A stretch of 64,000 nucleotides of DNA from Linum tenue (Eukaryota; Streptophyta; Magnoliopsida; Malpighiales; Linaceae). Every line of letters starts with the position of its first letter. Positions within the stretch are counted from its first letter, which is position 1. The DNA lies in assembly GCA_946122785.1 (NCBI GenBank), contig CAMGYJ010000004.1, positions 20,420,150 through 20,484,149 of the forward strand, written 5' to 3'. Positions 1 through 10,200 of the stretch are shown here, in pieces. The notes below the pieces were generated by a model. The model saw nothing but the letters and a program-made list of their open reading frames with translations. It made no database searches and was not told where the DNA came from. The position numbers and the translations under genes are program-made.

Positions 1-949
1 GAATCTGTTTTAGATTATTTTTAGAATATGAAAACCCGTCGCGATTCATTGTAAAATTAGGTAGATATTTGTTTTTTTGTTTTGCTTTCAGAGATCGACC
101 TATGCAATGTAGTCAAAATCCCGATTTTAATCTTAAAATCTTAAGATTTTATGATCTTACCTATGGGCTCCGATCCTGATTTTATTGTAAAATCTTTGAA
201 CCTTAAAATCCCATAAAATACCGATTTAAAACTTTAAAATTCTTAAAATCTACGATTGCTACGATTTTGTGCGATTTCAAGGTTCATATCAATTGGAGCT
301 AAATTAGGCCGGTCAAGTAGGGTTCTTCCCAAGAATCAAGTCAAGCTTACTTCCCTTTACCCAACATAATGAACAACACAACCCTAACCTGATAGACAAC
401 CCTCAATTTATATTCATTCTCTTCCTCGTATATTCTTCTTTCACACGTCGATGCCCAACTCATTCCATTGACGATATCTTCCACCCTCCCAATTAGCTTG
501 TAGTTTGTTCCCACCACCCTCACAAAAATCCAAATCTCCATTACATTGCAAGCTTTTGTTCATCTCCCAATCCATCAGCACCACTAACCCCCGACCTTTT
601 ATCAGTCAAGAAGGAGATGCATCAATCAATGAGTTATCTTTGCTAGATGATCGTGATAAAGGAAATATGGTTAATAGTGAAATTACTTCAAGTGATCCTA
701 AGAATAATGATATTAGTCCTCAAGCAAATAGACAAGGATGAGAGTGAGGGTGAAGGTGAAGGTGAGGATGATGATGATGATGTGTAAGTGATGGTAATGT
801 TGATCCTAACGATCTTATCTGATTTTCTACTCTTAACTATTAATTAAGTGATTTCTATGAGGTTTTAGGTTGCTTATTTCTGTATTTATATTATGTACAA
901 GAATAAATATATGAATTTAATTGTGTTTATTTAGCAAACAAAGTTATCT
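1..949. other. AT-rich noncoding DNA with short AAAATC-type repeats
   Basis: No convincing gene is visible. Positions about 110-290 hold many imperfect, partly inverted copies of an AAAATC/GATTTT word, as in decayed transposon ends. A short open frame at 505-741 is followed by an acidic GAGGGTGAAGG-type stretch. It could be the N-terminal remnant of a transposase, but nothing in it is diagnostic. Confidence 0.5.
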
Positions 950-1325
950 TGGAAAGAATTGCAGCCACGTAGACCTGTTGTCCCTTGGTTCCAGCTTCTT
1001 TAGAGTCGTCATTCCATTCCTCGTCATAGTTTCTTGAGCTGGATGGTAGTTCATAATAGGATTACTACGTTGGACTTGCTGAAGAGTTGGGGGAAAGTTC
1101 AGAATGATGAATGTGTGCTCTGTTCTGCTGGAATGGAAAACAGAGATTACTTGTTTTTCCAGTGTGCCTATACTTTCAGGGTTTTTACAGGTTGTATGCA
1201 GATGATAGGACTGAAATGTCCTAGGCTAACAAGCTTTGATGATTACTTGAGCTGGGTAGTTCGTCAATTTAAAGGGAAGAAGCAACTTGCAATGGTTGGG
1301 CGCCTTGTCTGGAACTTGGTGATAA
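950..1325 (+). pseudogene. LINE reverse-transcriptase zinc-binding (zf-RVT) fragment
   Basis: The frame from about 1034 encodes a segment with RITTLDLLKSWGK, then CVLC, then ENRDYLFFQC. This is the Cys-x2-Cys ... C/H pattern of the zf-RVT region found at the C-terminal end of plant LINE ORF2 proteins. Weaker similarity (VPW, PRHSF) lies just upstream in another frame, so at least one frameshift is present. The reverse transcriptase, endonuclease and poly-A tail are absent. The 3' end is cut by a TRIM at 1327, so the last ~30 codons of the open frame (to 1411) are TRIM sequence. It is a non-functional remnant. Confidence 0.75.
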
Positions 1326-1326
1326 G

Positions 1327-1545
1327 TGTCAAGAACCAGTTGATCTCAATAACTCGAGTTGTTGGGATAAAGTTATACTGGATCTTATACAGGTCCGTGT
1401 ATGGTACTTAACCACTTCCTTACACGCCCCCTCAAACGAAAGCCGACTCATGAGCTTGAAGTTTTCACAAGCCTACCATACCATGTGCTTGAAAGACAAC
1501 AGTTAATATTGGGAGTCGTGAGGATTTGAACACATGACCTCACGG
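1327..1545 (-). mobile_element. Partial TRIM (3' LTR plus part of internal region)
   Basis: Read on the minus strand this matches the TRIM family at 27196 and 50497. The 3' LTR is about 1327-1424 and ends in GGTTCTTGACA. It contains the shared CCCAACAACTCGAGTTATTG block. The polypurine tract is GTTTGAGGGGGCG (complement of 1425-1437), and the internal words CACATGGTAT and AACTTCAAG are present. The copy stops before the tRNA-Met primer site and 5' LTR. The LTR is about 98 bp because it has a longer left end than the 76-78 bp of the other copies. Confidence 0.75.
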
Positions 1546-2081
1546 ACAAATCTAATCGAAAACCCCGGATGAGAAACAAAATACAGAATGACTTCTTCTA
1601 GCACAGCACCCATCCGGTTATCCCTGGAATCCGCCTGGTTGATTTTGTCAATGACAAGTTTCGCATCCGCCTGGTAGATTGTTCTTCTCGTTTTTGTTTC
1701 TTTCCCGTTTTTTGTTATTATGCCCCCATCACTTTTATTGTTAGGCTTTTAGAAAAGGTGTTTATCAGGTCGCTCATCCGAGACCCCAAAATTCCATCTC
1801 CATTGCTGTCTGTGTACGGCGCAAGAACCTCCGTGTGAAGCTCTCATCCACATAAACTCCGGGATTCGGAAGATTTGTCCGCACATCTGTGAGTCAACCT
1901 CCGCTTCAGATCTTTCCGCAACTTGGCTGATCATAGACTCCGGTATTGTTGTTGTTCGAAATTGGAATCGGGAGGCAGGATATGGTTTTCGGATGGTTTC
2001 ACGAGTATTCAGGTTGCAGTTCGGATTGGATTGCCTCGGTCGGTGGATATGAAGTAATTTGCTTGGAGTTCGGATTGGATT
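1546..2081. other. Noncoding sequence upstream of the truncated Athila unit
   Basis: No gene was recognised. The word GTTCGGATTGGATTG occurs twice, near 2018 and 2067, the second directly at the junction where similarity to the downstream Athila copy begins. This may be the remains of another Athila-like leader or a recombination scar. Neither is proven. Confidence 0.35.
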
Positions 2082-2510
2082 GTCGCGGCCGCCCTCATCG
2101 GCGGCCGCCGCCGATTCCCTGCCTCCCTCCGACCCCAACCGCCTCCAATCACCCATTCCTCCAAGGTTTGATTCGAAGAACCTAGAATTTTTGAAGATTC
2201 AAGAACAGAAACGAAATTAGGGTTCTTCAAATTGGGGGTTTTGCTCAATTTCGAATTGGAGGTGAAATTGGAGTGTGATGATTGATTGATTGGGCAAATT
2301 GAAGTGCTATTACTGTTTAGAAGAAGATTTGCAGAAGATTTATGGGTGAATTATGAGAATTGGTTGATTTGAGGGTTGCAGAAATTGGTCATTTTCTAAT
2401 GGTGGTAGCAGTGAACTGAAATTTGAGAAGTAGAATACAGACTTGGTGATTCAAGAGCAGAGGGAGGGTTTAAGAAGTTTGTTTTCCAGTTTGCACTCTT
2501 GGTTGCAGAT

Positions 2511-4205
2511 ATGGGACGTCGAAGATATATCCCTCCACCTCGGCAATTCAAAATCACTGATCAAAGTGAAGATGGGAAGATTGTCTACCGTTCGTGGATG
2601 ATTGAAGACAGCCACAAGGTGACCGATAAAGACAGCCCAATTCCAGAAGTTCCTCCACAACTTCAAGCGGTCAACATGCCCGCTCGCTTTCACAGGCTGA
2701 TCACCGGCCAGGATGGACCCACGATGCGGTCCCGGACTATTGAGATGACTTCTCCAGCTCCATCTCCACCACAGCAGCCTGCTCAAATGCCTACTGAAGA
2801 ACCTCCATTACCAGATTCAACACCAGTTGTATCACCTGAGAGCAGGCCAGCAAAGAGGAGTCGTCTCCAGCAATCGGCATCATCTTCACGACCACAGCGG
2901 CAGACTTCTTCTTCGGCACCTGCACCATCCACGACACCACGTTGTACTACCCATGTTGCAAGCAAGAAGAAGGCGACTTCCTCTCTTCCAAAGGACGTCT
3001 CTAAGACGTTCGGTCAACCTGTCCAGCTCCAGGAACATAAAGAAGAATATGACGATCTGATGAAAAGAGAGGTCACCCCTTCTCAGTTCATGGACTATGC
3101 AGCATTGCAGAAGACCGAGCGGGCTGAGGAGGTGATGACATTCTTCCGCCGGATGAATTGGGCACGATTTCCGGAGCTGCACTTCCCCACCTATCCACAC
3201 CTCACCAGAGCATTCTTAGCCACCTACAGCTTCGAGGATAATGGGGTTGAGAGCAAGCTTCAGAGTACTTTGGCCGGGAAAACCAAGTCCCTCACTTTGA
3301 GCCAAGTAAACCGAGCACTTCTCTTTGATGGTCCAGCAGATGCAATTCCTGATGAAAAGCAGGACTTGAGTGAGTTTTGGATAACAATTGTGGCAGATGG
3401 AAAGGACTTCAATCCTACTTCTTCGAGGAGAGCATCGATCAGAGACCCTGTGATCCCACTAGTACATGACTACCTGGCTCGCACTGTTTTGGGATAGGGA
3501 TCTAATGCCAGTGGTGTCTACACACCCGATCTCAGGTACATTCACAGTTTCGTTACTGGAACACCATTGTGTGTTGGGTACATGGTGGGTAAGATGCTTG
3601 AAAATGATGCACTGAAAACTTGCGGAGCAATTATGTGTGGGGGAATCATTACTGCATTAGCTCGAGCTTACTGGGGGTTCCCAGAGAACCCTAAGGGTTT
3701 GGAGATCAGTGATGGCTCGACTTTGCTTGGGGAATCAGCGTTATGCAAATTGGGTTTTCTGAGGAAAGCAGGATCTCGTGGTGAATATCTATCAGTCGCC
3801 AAATACAAGGAGTGGGAGATTAAGGTCAATCGAAAAAGGGCAGCAAGTGCTGCTAGAGCAACTTCTGCTTTGGCATCATCTCCCGCACCATCAGTAGTCA
3901 CTCCGACCACGACTCCAGCTCCTACACCCATGCCTTTGGGTGCTTCATCATCATCACCATCACCAGCAGCAGCAGGGCACTCTGCCACGAGTGTCAGCCA
4001 GGGCCAGCAGTCACAAGCACCCCCAGTTCCGCAGCCAGCAGCTCCTCCACCAGTTGTGCCAACTTCATCATCATCTGAAGACGATCTCAGAGCCAGAATA
4101 GCTATCTTGGAAGCCAGAGACGCAGAGAAAGATAAGATGATCAAGGCGCTAAACCAGCGTCTAGATGAGAAGTTCGGCACTTCTTCATCGACCCCTCCTT
4201 CATAG
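2511..4205 (+). pseudogene. Athila env-like ORF (ATHILA ORF-1 type), copy 1, with in-frame TAG
   Basis: The ATG at 2511 (MGRRRYIPPPRQF) opens a frame to a TAG at 3495-3497. The same frame then runs on without a stop to 4205, about 565 codons in all. The first part has a Pro/Ser-rich linker, then a block with AEEVMTFFRRMNWARFPELHFP and a PTYPHLTRAFL segment. The second part contains VGYMVGKML and GGIITALARAYWGFP, an Ala/Pro/Ser-rich tail and a short coiled coil. This layout fits the ORF between pol and the 3' LTR in Athila elements. Its function is not established and no clear signal peptide or fusion peptide is seen. It may be expressed by splicing. Confidence 0.75.
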
Positions 4206-5750
4206 GAGCTTGTCCCGAGGTTCTTTTTTCTTTTCTTTTCTTCTTTTCTTTGTGAATTCTTCTGATGTGGGTCTGTAATAATGTTAGTTAGGTGAACCTG
4301 TTGGTGTGTCGTGTCTAGTTGGAGACATTGTGGACAATGTCCATCCTGAGTGTGGGGTGGATGGTCTGTGTTCTTGTCGTGTTTTATGTCGAGTCTGAGT
4401 TGTCCACAGTGTCTCGTCATGTGTATATCGTTTCTGTAAAAAAAAAAAAAAAATTGCCATTAGGTTGAGCACAGCCAAACTGCATGCGGTTTGCCTGTGT
4501 AAAAAGCAGGCTGCCTGTGCAAAGCTAATGGCTAAAAAACACCTAAAAATCAGAAAAAATAAAAACAAAACCTTGTACTCTTGTGGTAACATGATGTAAA
4601 TGACGGTGATGCCTTGAAAATGAGTTTGTGCTTGAATGAAATCATCGAAATCACCCCACTAGTGTTGAATTGCATGGTTCTTCACATTGAGCTTAAATGT
4701 TTTGACTGACTTGATATGCTTGGAATGAAATACTATTTTAGCAACATTCTCTTTTGTGAGGATAGTGTAATGACTTTTGGTGAAGTAGTTAGGTGGAGAA
4801 AATTGACCATTCGACATGTTTGGATACCGAGCTTACTTGCATCAATTGTGAGTTTTTGATTTTGCAATGAGTCTCTCTGTTTTGAATGTTTTATGATGGG
4901 GTGAACTGTATCTTTATAAATGAGAAAACACTACCTGACGAGTAAAATATAAGAAAGTTGCCATAATAATTAAAGTGTGGGTAAAAATGCCAAAATCGTG
5001 TGAGGCAATCACTTATTGCACATGGGGATGAGGAAAGATTCAATTGAGAATCGGTTCGCGACCGTACGATGTTGCTTATCAAGTACGATCCCCAGTTGAG
5101 TGAAGTGCCATTTGAGGATGCAATGACCCTCCACACGGACCGAGGAAAAGGAGTTAAAAGAAGCCCTTATGCGAGTGCTAAGAAGCAGAAATTGCTCTTG
5201 CTCGGTCACCGGTAGTAAGAAACAAATCCCACTTGTACTAAATACGACTTCTCGGCAAGCAAAAGCAGAAAGAGAGAAAGCCTCTCCTTGTCATAAAAGG
5301 TAGTGATGTGCTTAAAGTAAAATCATGTTTGCGAAAGGCTTCCCCCATTAGTTTTTGAGACTCGTGCTGAATTAATTGCTTATGATTGGTGTGAGTAAGC
5401 CAGACTGTCTTCACGAGATATGCACCTCACTGATGTGGTTAGATTCTCCTAATAACTGTTGCACCATAAGTTGTTAATCACCCACTACCGACGATCGAAA
5501 TTGAGTGTTGCTAATTGAGTTTTTGGTGGATTTGAGTCAGTCAATGACAATGGTTGCAAAGAACTTGAGTGTGGGGTGAAAGGTATGACCATGAAAGCAC
5601 AACTTGTCCTTTGAGAAAGAAACTACTGATTACAACAAGAGTACAAGAAAATTTTGTGTTTTGCTTTGATTAGTGAGTCTGTGGTGTGTCATTGTTTTGG
5701 ATGGTTATGTGTTTGTGTCTTTTGAGTCGTTGCTTAGGGACAAGCAACAA
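4206..5750 (+). other. Athila 3' noncoding region (upstream unit)
   Basis: No ORF of note. It contains a CT-rich run after the env-like stop, a poly-A run at 4439-4453, and the Athila-type words GGACAATGTCC and GAGTGTGGGGT (near 4350 and again near 5568). Confidence 0.6.
4486..4525 (+). repeat. 40-bp block shared with gag coding sequence
   Basis: The block GCGGTTTGCCTGTG ... GGCTGCCTGTGCAAAGC closely resembles 8926-8964 inside gag. An inverted relative lies at 12964-13008, and the downstream copy of this block is at 15816-15855. Confidence 0.7.
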
Positions 5751-5763
5751 TTGAGTGTGGGGT
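5751..5763 (+). promoter_or_regulatory. Polypurine tract of the upstream Athila unit
   Basis: TTGAGTGTGGGGT lies directly before the LTR start. The preceding words GGGACAAGCAA resemble the same site at the right edge of the window (complement of 63832-63875), which supports the LTR boundary. Confidence 0.65.
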
Positions 5764-5765
5764 TG

Positions 5766-7172
5766 TGATATTCGGCTTTAATATATCGGATTCTTGGACT
5801 TTATGTGATTATTTCATGGTATGTTTTAGCCAATTGGTGCTATTTTAGGGCTCACTAACCCGGAAATGGTTGAAAAACCATTATTGCCTAGTGCCATGAG
5901 TTTGATATGTTACAGGTGGAGAAAGCACGAAAAAGAAGCGAGTGCACAACAAGTAATTGGGCCAAAGCCCAAATTGATGGGACTTTGAATTAGCTGGGCG
6001 GCTTGGAGAAGACGGAAAGGAAGCCAGGGGGACTATCATGGTTTGGGTCGAGGCCTTACTATGGGCCGGAAACTAAAGGGAGGAGGCCATTCTTTGCAAT
6101 TAATTGGACAGGAGGGTTGCTGTGGGGAATTATACTGGGACGAGGAATTCTTGGAAAAGCACCAGGGACAGCGCAAATTGGATACGGAATTCTTTGGGGG
6201 GATTAATTTGGACACGGAAGAAAAATAGAGAGTCGGGGGACGGCATTATACTGGGGCTGGCAATTAATCGGGGGGCGGCGAGAATCTCTGGAGAAAAAGG
6301 AGCGCAGCGCAGCAAACTTGGAGACGCGAGCATCGAGCGGCGATTGGCGATCGACGATCGAGTTTTCCCAAGGCGGCTTGAGCTGAATTCAACGAGAGCG
6401 ATTAGTTGGTTGGATTTTCTGAACCGAACTAGTTGTGTATTGTTGATTTAGAACATGATGATCAAAACCCTAATATTTTATCTTAATTTCATCATGAACT
6501 AAACCCCAATTTCTGGGGGAAACACCATAGGATGTAGCTAGTTCTTGATTTGATGGATTGATTCATGATTCTTTTCTTCCAATCTCTATTGCATGAAATT
6601 TCTTAATGCTTTGTGTTGACTGGCCACCAATACAATGAATCGTAGTTAATTAGGTTATTAGCGACAGTGAAACCCTAATAACTGAACCTATTTCATGTGA
6701 CATAGTAACTTATCGAAGCGACAGTGGATTAAATAAGGTACTATGCGGTCTTAATTGGGATATCGGTCTTCAGGCTGAATAGTTAATTCATTGAGCTACG
6801 ACAGTAGGATTTGAATTGATTATTTAGTACGTAGTAATGCCCGACAGGGATAGCTAGCACAGTAGTGATATCCTGGCTGTAGAGATATGGATTAAATTGA
6901 TTGGAATGTATGAATTAATCAGGATAGGATAGGTAGTGAATCCCGGTGTTTCTCCCAGAGCTTTCTCCATTGAATTTCTCCCGAAAGTTTTCATTTAGTT
7001 AATTTGTTTAGTTTATTTTGCTTTTAAAAATTAGTCTCATTAAACTATTTTCACTTATAGTTTGCTCATAAAATTGATAGAACTTAAGGTTGTACCAGTC
7101 CCTGAGAGACGATACCCGGACTTTCCGGTTTTACTACGAGATAGGATTAAGGCATACGCTTTTGCCCTATCA
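5766..7172 (+). repeat. Athila LTR (left)
   Basis: 1407 bp, TG...CA, with TGATA/TATCA terminal inverted bases. It carries the LTR promoter and polyadenylation functions, but no single TATA box stands out. Short open frames inside it (for example 6003-6206) are not credible genes. Confidence 0.85.
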
Positions 7173-7178
7173 TGTTTT

Positions 7179-7196
7179 TGGCGCCGTTGCCGGGGA
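7179..7196 (+). promoter_or_regulatory. tRNA-Asp primer-binding site
   Basis: TGGCGCCGTTGCCGGGGA lies six bases after the LTR end. It is complementary to the 3' end of plant tRNA-Asp (GUC), the usual primer of Athila elements. Confidence 0.9.
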
Positions 7197-7292
7197 CTGC
7201 CATACCTTGTTTTTTATTGATTTTTGTGAGTGAACTATTTTGATCTGGGTGTTAGTGTGCAGGTGAATTTTTCAGGTTTATCCTCCTTGTGC

Positions 7293-10200
7293 ATGCCAAG
7301 GAGGACGACTGGCAATTTACTGCCACTTGATCCAGAGATAGAGAGGACCTGCCGACAGAACAGGAAGCAGGTCAAGTTAGGGAAGCAGCCTACCACATCC
7401 ACAACTCCTAGGCCTTCCCTAACCCAGAATCGTCAACCGAGAAGGCAGGTTTCACCACCTGTCATCCCGACACCACCGACACCGCCACCGCGCATCATCG
7501 AGCCGGACATCATGGCAGAACAGGATCGTTCGATCAGGGCTCGTCTGAATCGGAGGACTGGAGCCCGAGCTTCATGTGTGGTCATTCCGGCTGGGGATGC
7601 AAACATGGAGATTACCCCAGCCTTCATCAATATGATCACTAATGGGTACACCTTCTCCGGGGCCAGCACTGAGGATCCTCACGAACATCTCCGCCGGTTT
7701 GCAAGCATTTGTGACACAATGAAGAGCCCGGCTGTGTCTGATGATGCCATCCGTCTTCGGATGTTCTCATTTTCTCTGCTAGGGAACGCATCACACTGGT
7801 TCCAGAACTTGACACCCCGTTCCATCACAACATGGGGTCAGCTTGAGAAGACCTTTTTGGACAAATACTTTCCTCCTGCCAAGGCAATGAAGAGGCAAGA
7901 GGAAATTGTCACTTTTAAACAAGCTGAGGATGAAAGTTTGACCGAGGCATGGGAGCGCTATAAGGAGCTTCTAATGAGATGCCCGAGCCACGGTCTTGAA
8001 GATTGGAACGTGATTTCCATTTTCTTCAATGGAATCAGAAGACAATACCGAGATGCTCTGAATAATGCTTCCCGGAATGGTTTCACAAGAATGGAGGCAC
8101 CAGAAGCATATGAGCTGGTGGAGAAGATATGCTCTGAAGATACTGAATGGGGAAGTGAGACCGGCATTCGAAGGAGAGGAGGCTTGCATGAGATAGACAG
8201 AGTTGCAAGTCTAGAAGCAAAGATTGATGCTAAGCTGGACTCCAAGTTCGATGCACTCGAACGAAGGCTGGCTAAGTTGGCTCTTGGTAGACAGGAGGAG
8301 GTTTCTTATTGCGAATTATGTGAAGGTGCTCATCATAGGGATCTATGTCCACTGGTGGCTGATCAGATGGAAGATGTGCACTATATCAACAATCAGAGAA
8401 ATCAAGGCCAGGGAGGTATGTACTCAAATACCTACAACCCACAATGGAGGAAGCATCCTAACTTTTCCTGGGCGAACAACAACCCAACTGGTGCTGGCAA
8501 CATTCCACCTCCAGGCCTGCAGAAACAACCACCTCCACCTCAACCAGAGAAGAAACCGCAACTTGAAGAATTGCTTCTGGCACACATGCAGAAAACCGAC
8601 AATAATCTGAAGGGCCTAGATCAATTTGTCACTCAACAGCTAGCCATCAACAATAATTTACAGTCATCTATGCTAGCTATGGAGAGGCAGATGGGACAGA
8701 TGGCTCAAACTCTGGCGGATATGCAGGGCAGGATTCCTGGGACATTACCGGCTAATACCGAGAGGAATCCAAAAGATGCTAAAGTTGTGGCAGTGACATT
8801 GAGGAGTGGAAAGGCCTTGGAAGACCCTAGCAGCTCGAAAAAGGCACCAGAGGCAGAAGAGGAAGCACCGGGAGAAAGATCTGGTGCAGAAAATGAAGAA
8901 TCAGCCTTGCACAGGCAAAATGAAAGCGGTTTGCCTGTGCAAAAGCATGCTGCCCGTGCAAAACCAGAAGAGGAAAAAGCGAAGAGGGAGGAGCTAAAAC
9001 CTTATGACCCACCCGCACCATTCCCTCAAAGGTTGATGAAGCCCCTGGAGGACCCGAACTTCAAAAAATTTGTGAATCTCTTCAAGCAATTGCACATCAA
9101 CATTCCGCTAGCTGAAGCTCTTGAGCAGATGCCCACCTATGCCAAATTTCTTAAGGAATTGTTGACAAAGAAGAGAAAATGGACTGATTTGGAGAAAGTA
9201 ACACTCACACCAGAGTGTAGTGCTGTTATCCAAAATAAATTGCCAGAGAAGAGGGAAGATCCAGGGAGCTTCACCATCCCATGTATTGTTGGTGAGACAG
9301 AGTTTACAAAGTCGCTGTGTGATCTTGGAGCCGGCATAAACCTCATGCCATATTCTGTTTATAAGAAGCTGGGACTCCAAGATGTGATCAAGCCGACTCG
9401 AATTACTCTACAGCTGGCTGATCGATCAGTAAAGGTCCCCAAAGGCGTGGTGGAGAACGTGCTAGTGAAGGTGGGGAAATTCATCTTCCCCGCCGACTTC
9501 GTCATTCTGGAGATGGAGGAGGACAGGGAAGTACCTCTCATTCTTGGGAGACCCTTCCTAGCTACGGGGGGTGCTCTCATAGATGTCCAAAAGGGCGAGC
9601 TGACATTCAGAGTCTGTGGGGAAGAGGTAAAATTCAATGTATACCATGCAAGTAAGTACCCTAATGACTCTAGTGATGTGTTTGCTGTGGATGTCATAGA
9701 ATCATGCACTGATGCTATTTTGAACAATGATTATGATGCTGATTCTGAGTTTGATGATTCTGATAATGAACTTGATGAGCTAACCGTGTCAAAGAGGGCA
9801 CAAATGCTCGAGGCATTGCCTATGCAGGTGGAAGGCGATGAAAAGGCTAAGTTTCCAAAGAAAATGGTTCCATCTCGGATTGAGCCTCCGGAATTGGAAA
9901 TAAAACCATTGCCTAGTCACCTTAAGTATGCATATCTGGGGGAAAACTCCACTTTACCTGTGATTGTTTCTGCTACACTGACTGATTCGCAGGAACAGGA
10001 GCTCTTGAAGGTCTTACGCCAGCACATACAGGCTTTAGGCTGGACAATTGCCGACATCAAAGGCATTAGTCCAGCATTTTGTATGCATAAGATCCTTCTA
10101 GAGGAGGAGTCCAAGCCCTCCATTCAGGCACAACGGAGACTAAACCCGCACATGAAAGAAGTAGTGCGAAAGGAGGTAATGAAACTATTGGATGCAGGTA

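Larger units (their letters stand above)
2082..5765 (+). mobile_element. Truncated upstream Athila unit: env-like region and 3' noncoding part
   Basis: From about 2082 the sequence is nearly identical to 13410-17095, with only about six substitutions and one poly-A length change noticed. It includes the spacer, the env-like ORF, the poly-A run at 4439 and the polypurine tract before the LTR at 5766. The gag-pol part and own 5' LTR of this unit are absent to the left. The LTR at 5766 is therefore preceded by internal sequence rather than host DNA. That points to a tandem array formed by unequal LTR recombination and later truncated on the left. Confidence 0.8.

Noticed and set aside
6003..6451. 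Several short open frames inside the Athila LTR
   Set aside because: They overlap in different frames, repeat exactly in the other LTR and encode nothing recognisable.
2082..7172. Reading the whole 5.1-kb direct repeat as one giant LTR holding an ORF
   Set aside because: It does not begin with TG, has no target duplication, and contains a polypurine tract followed by a 1407-bp TG...CA unit. The LTR is only 5766-7172.
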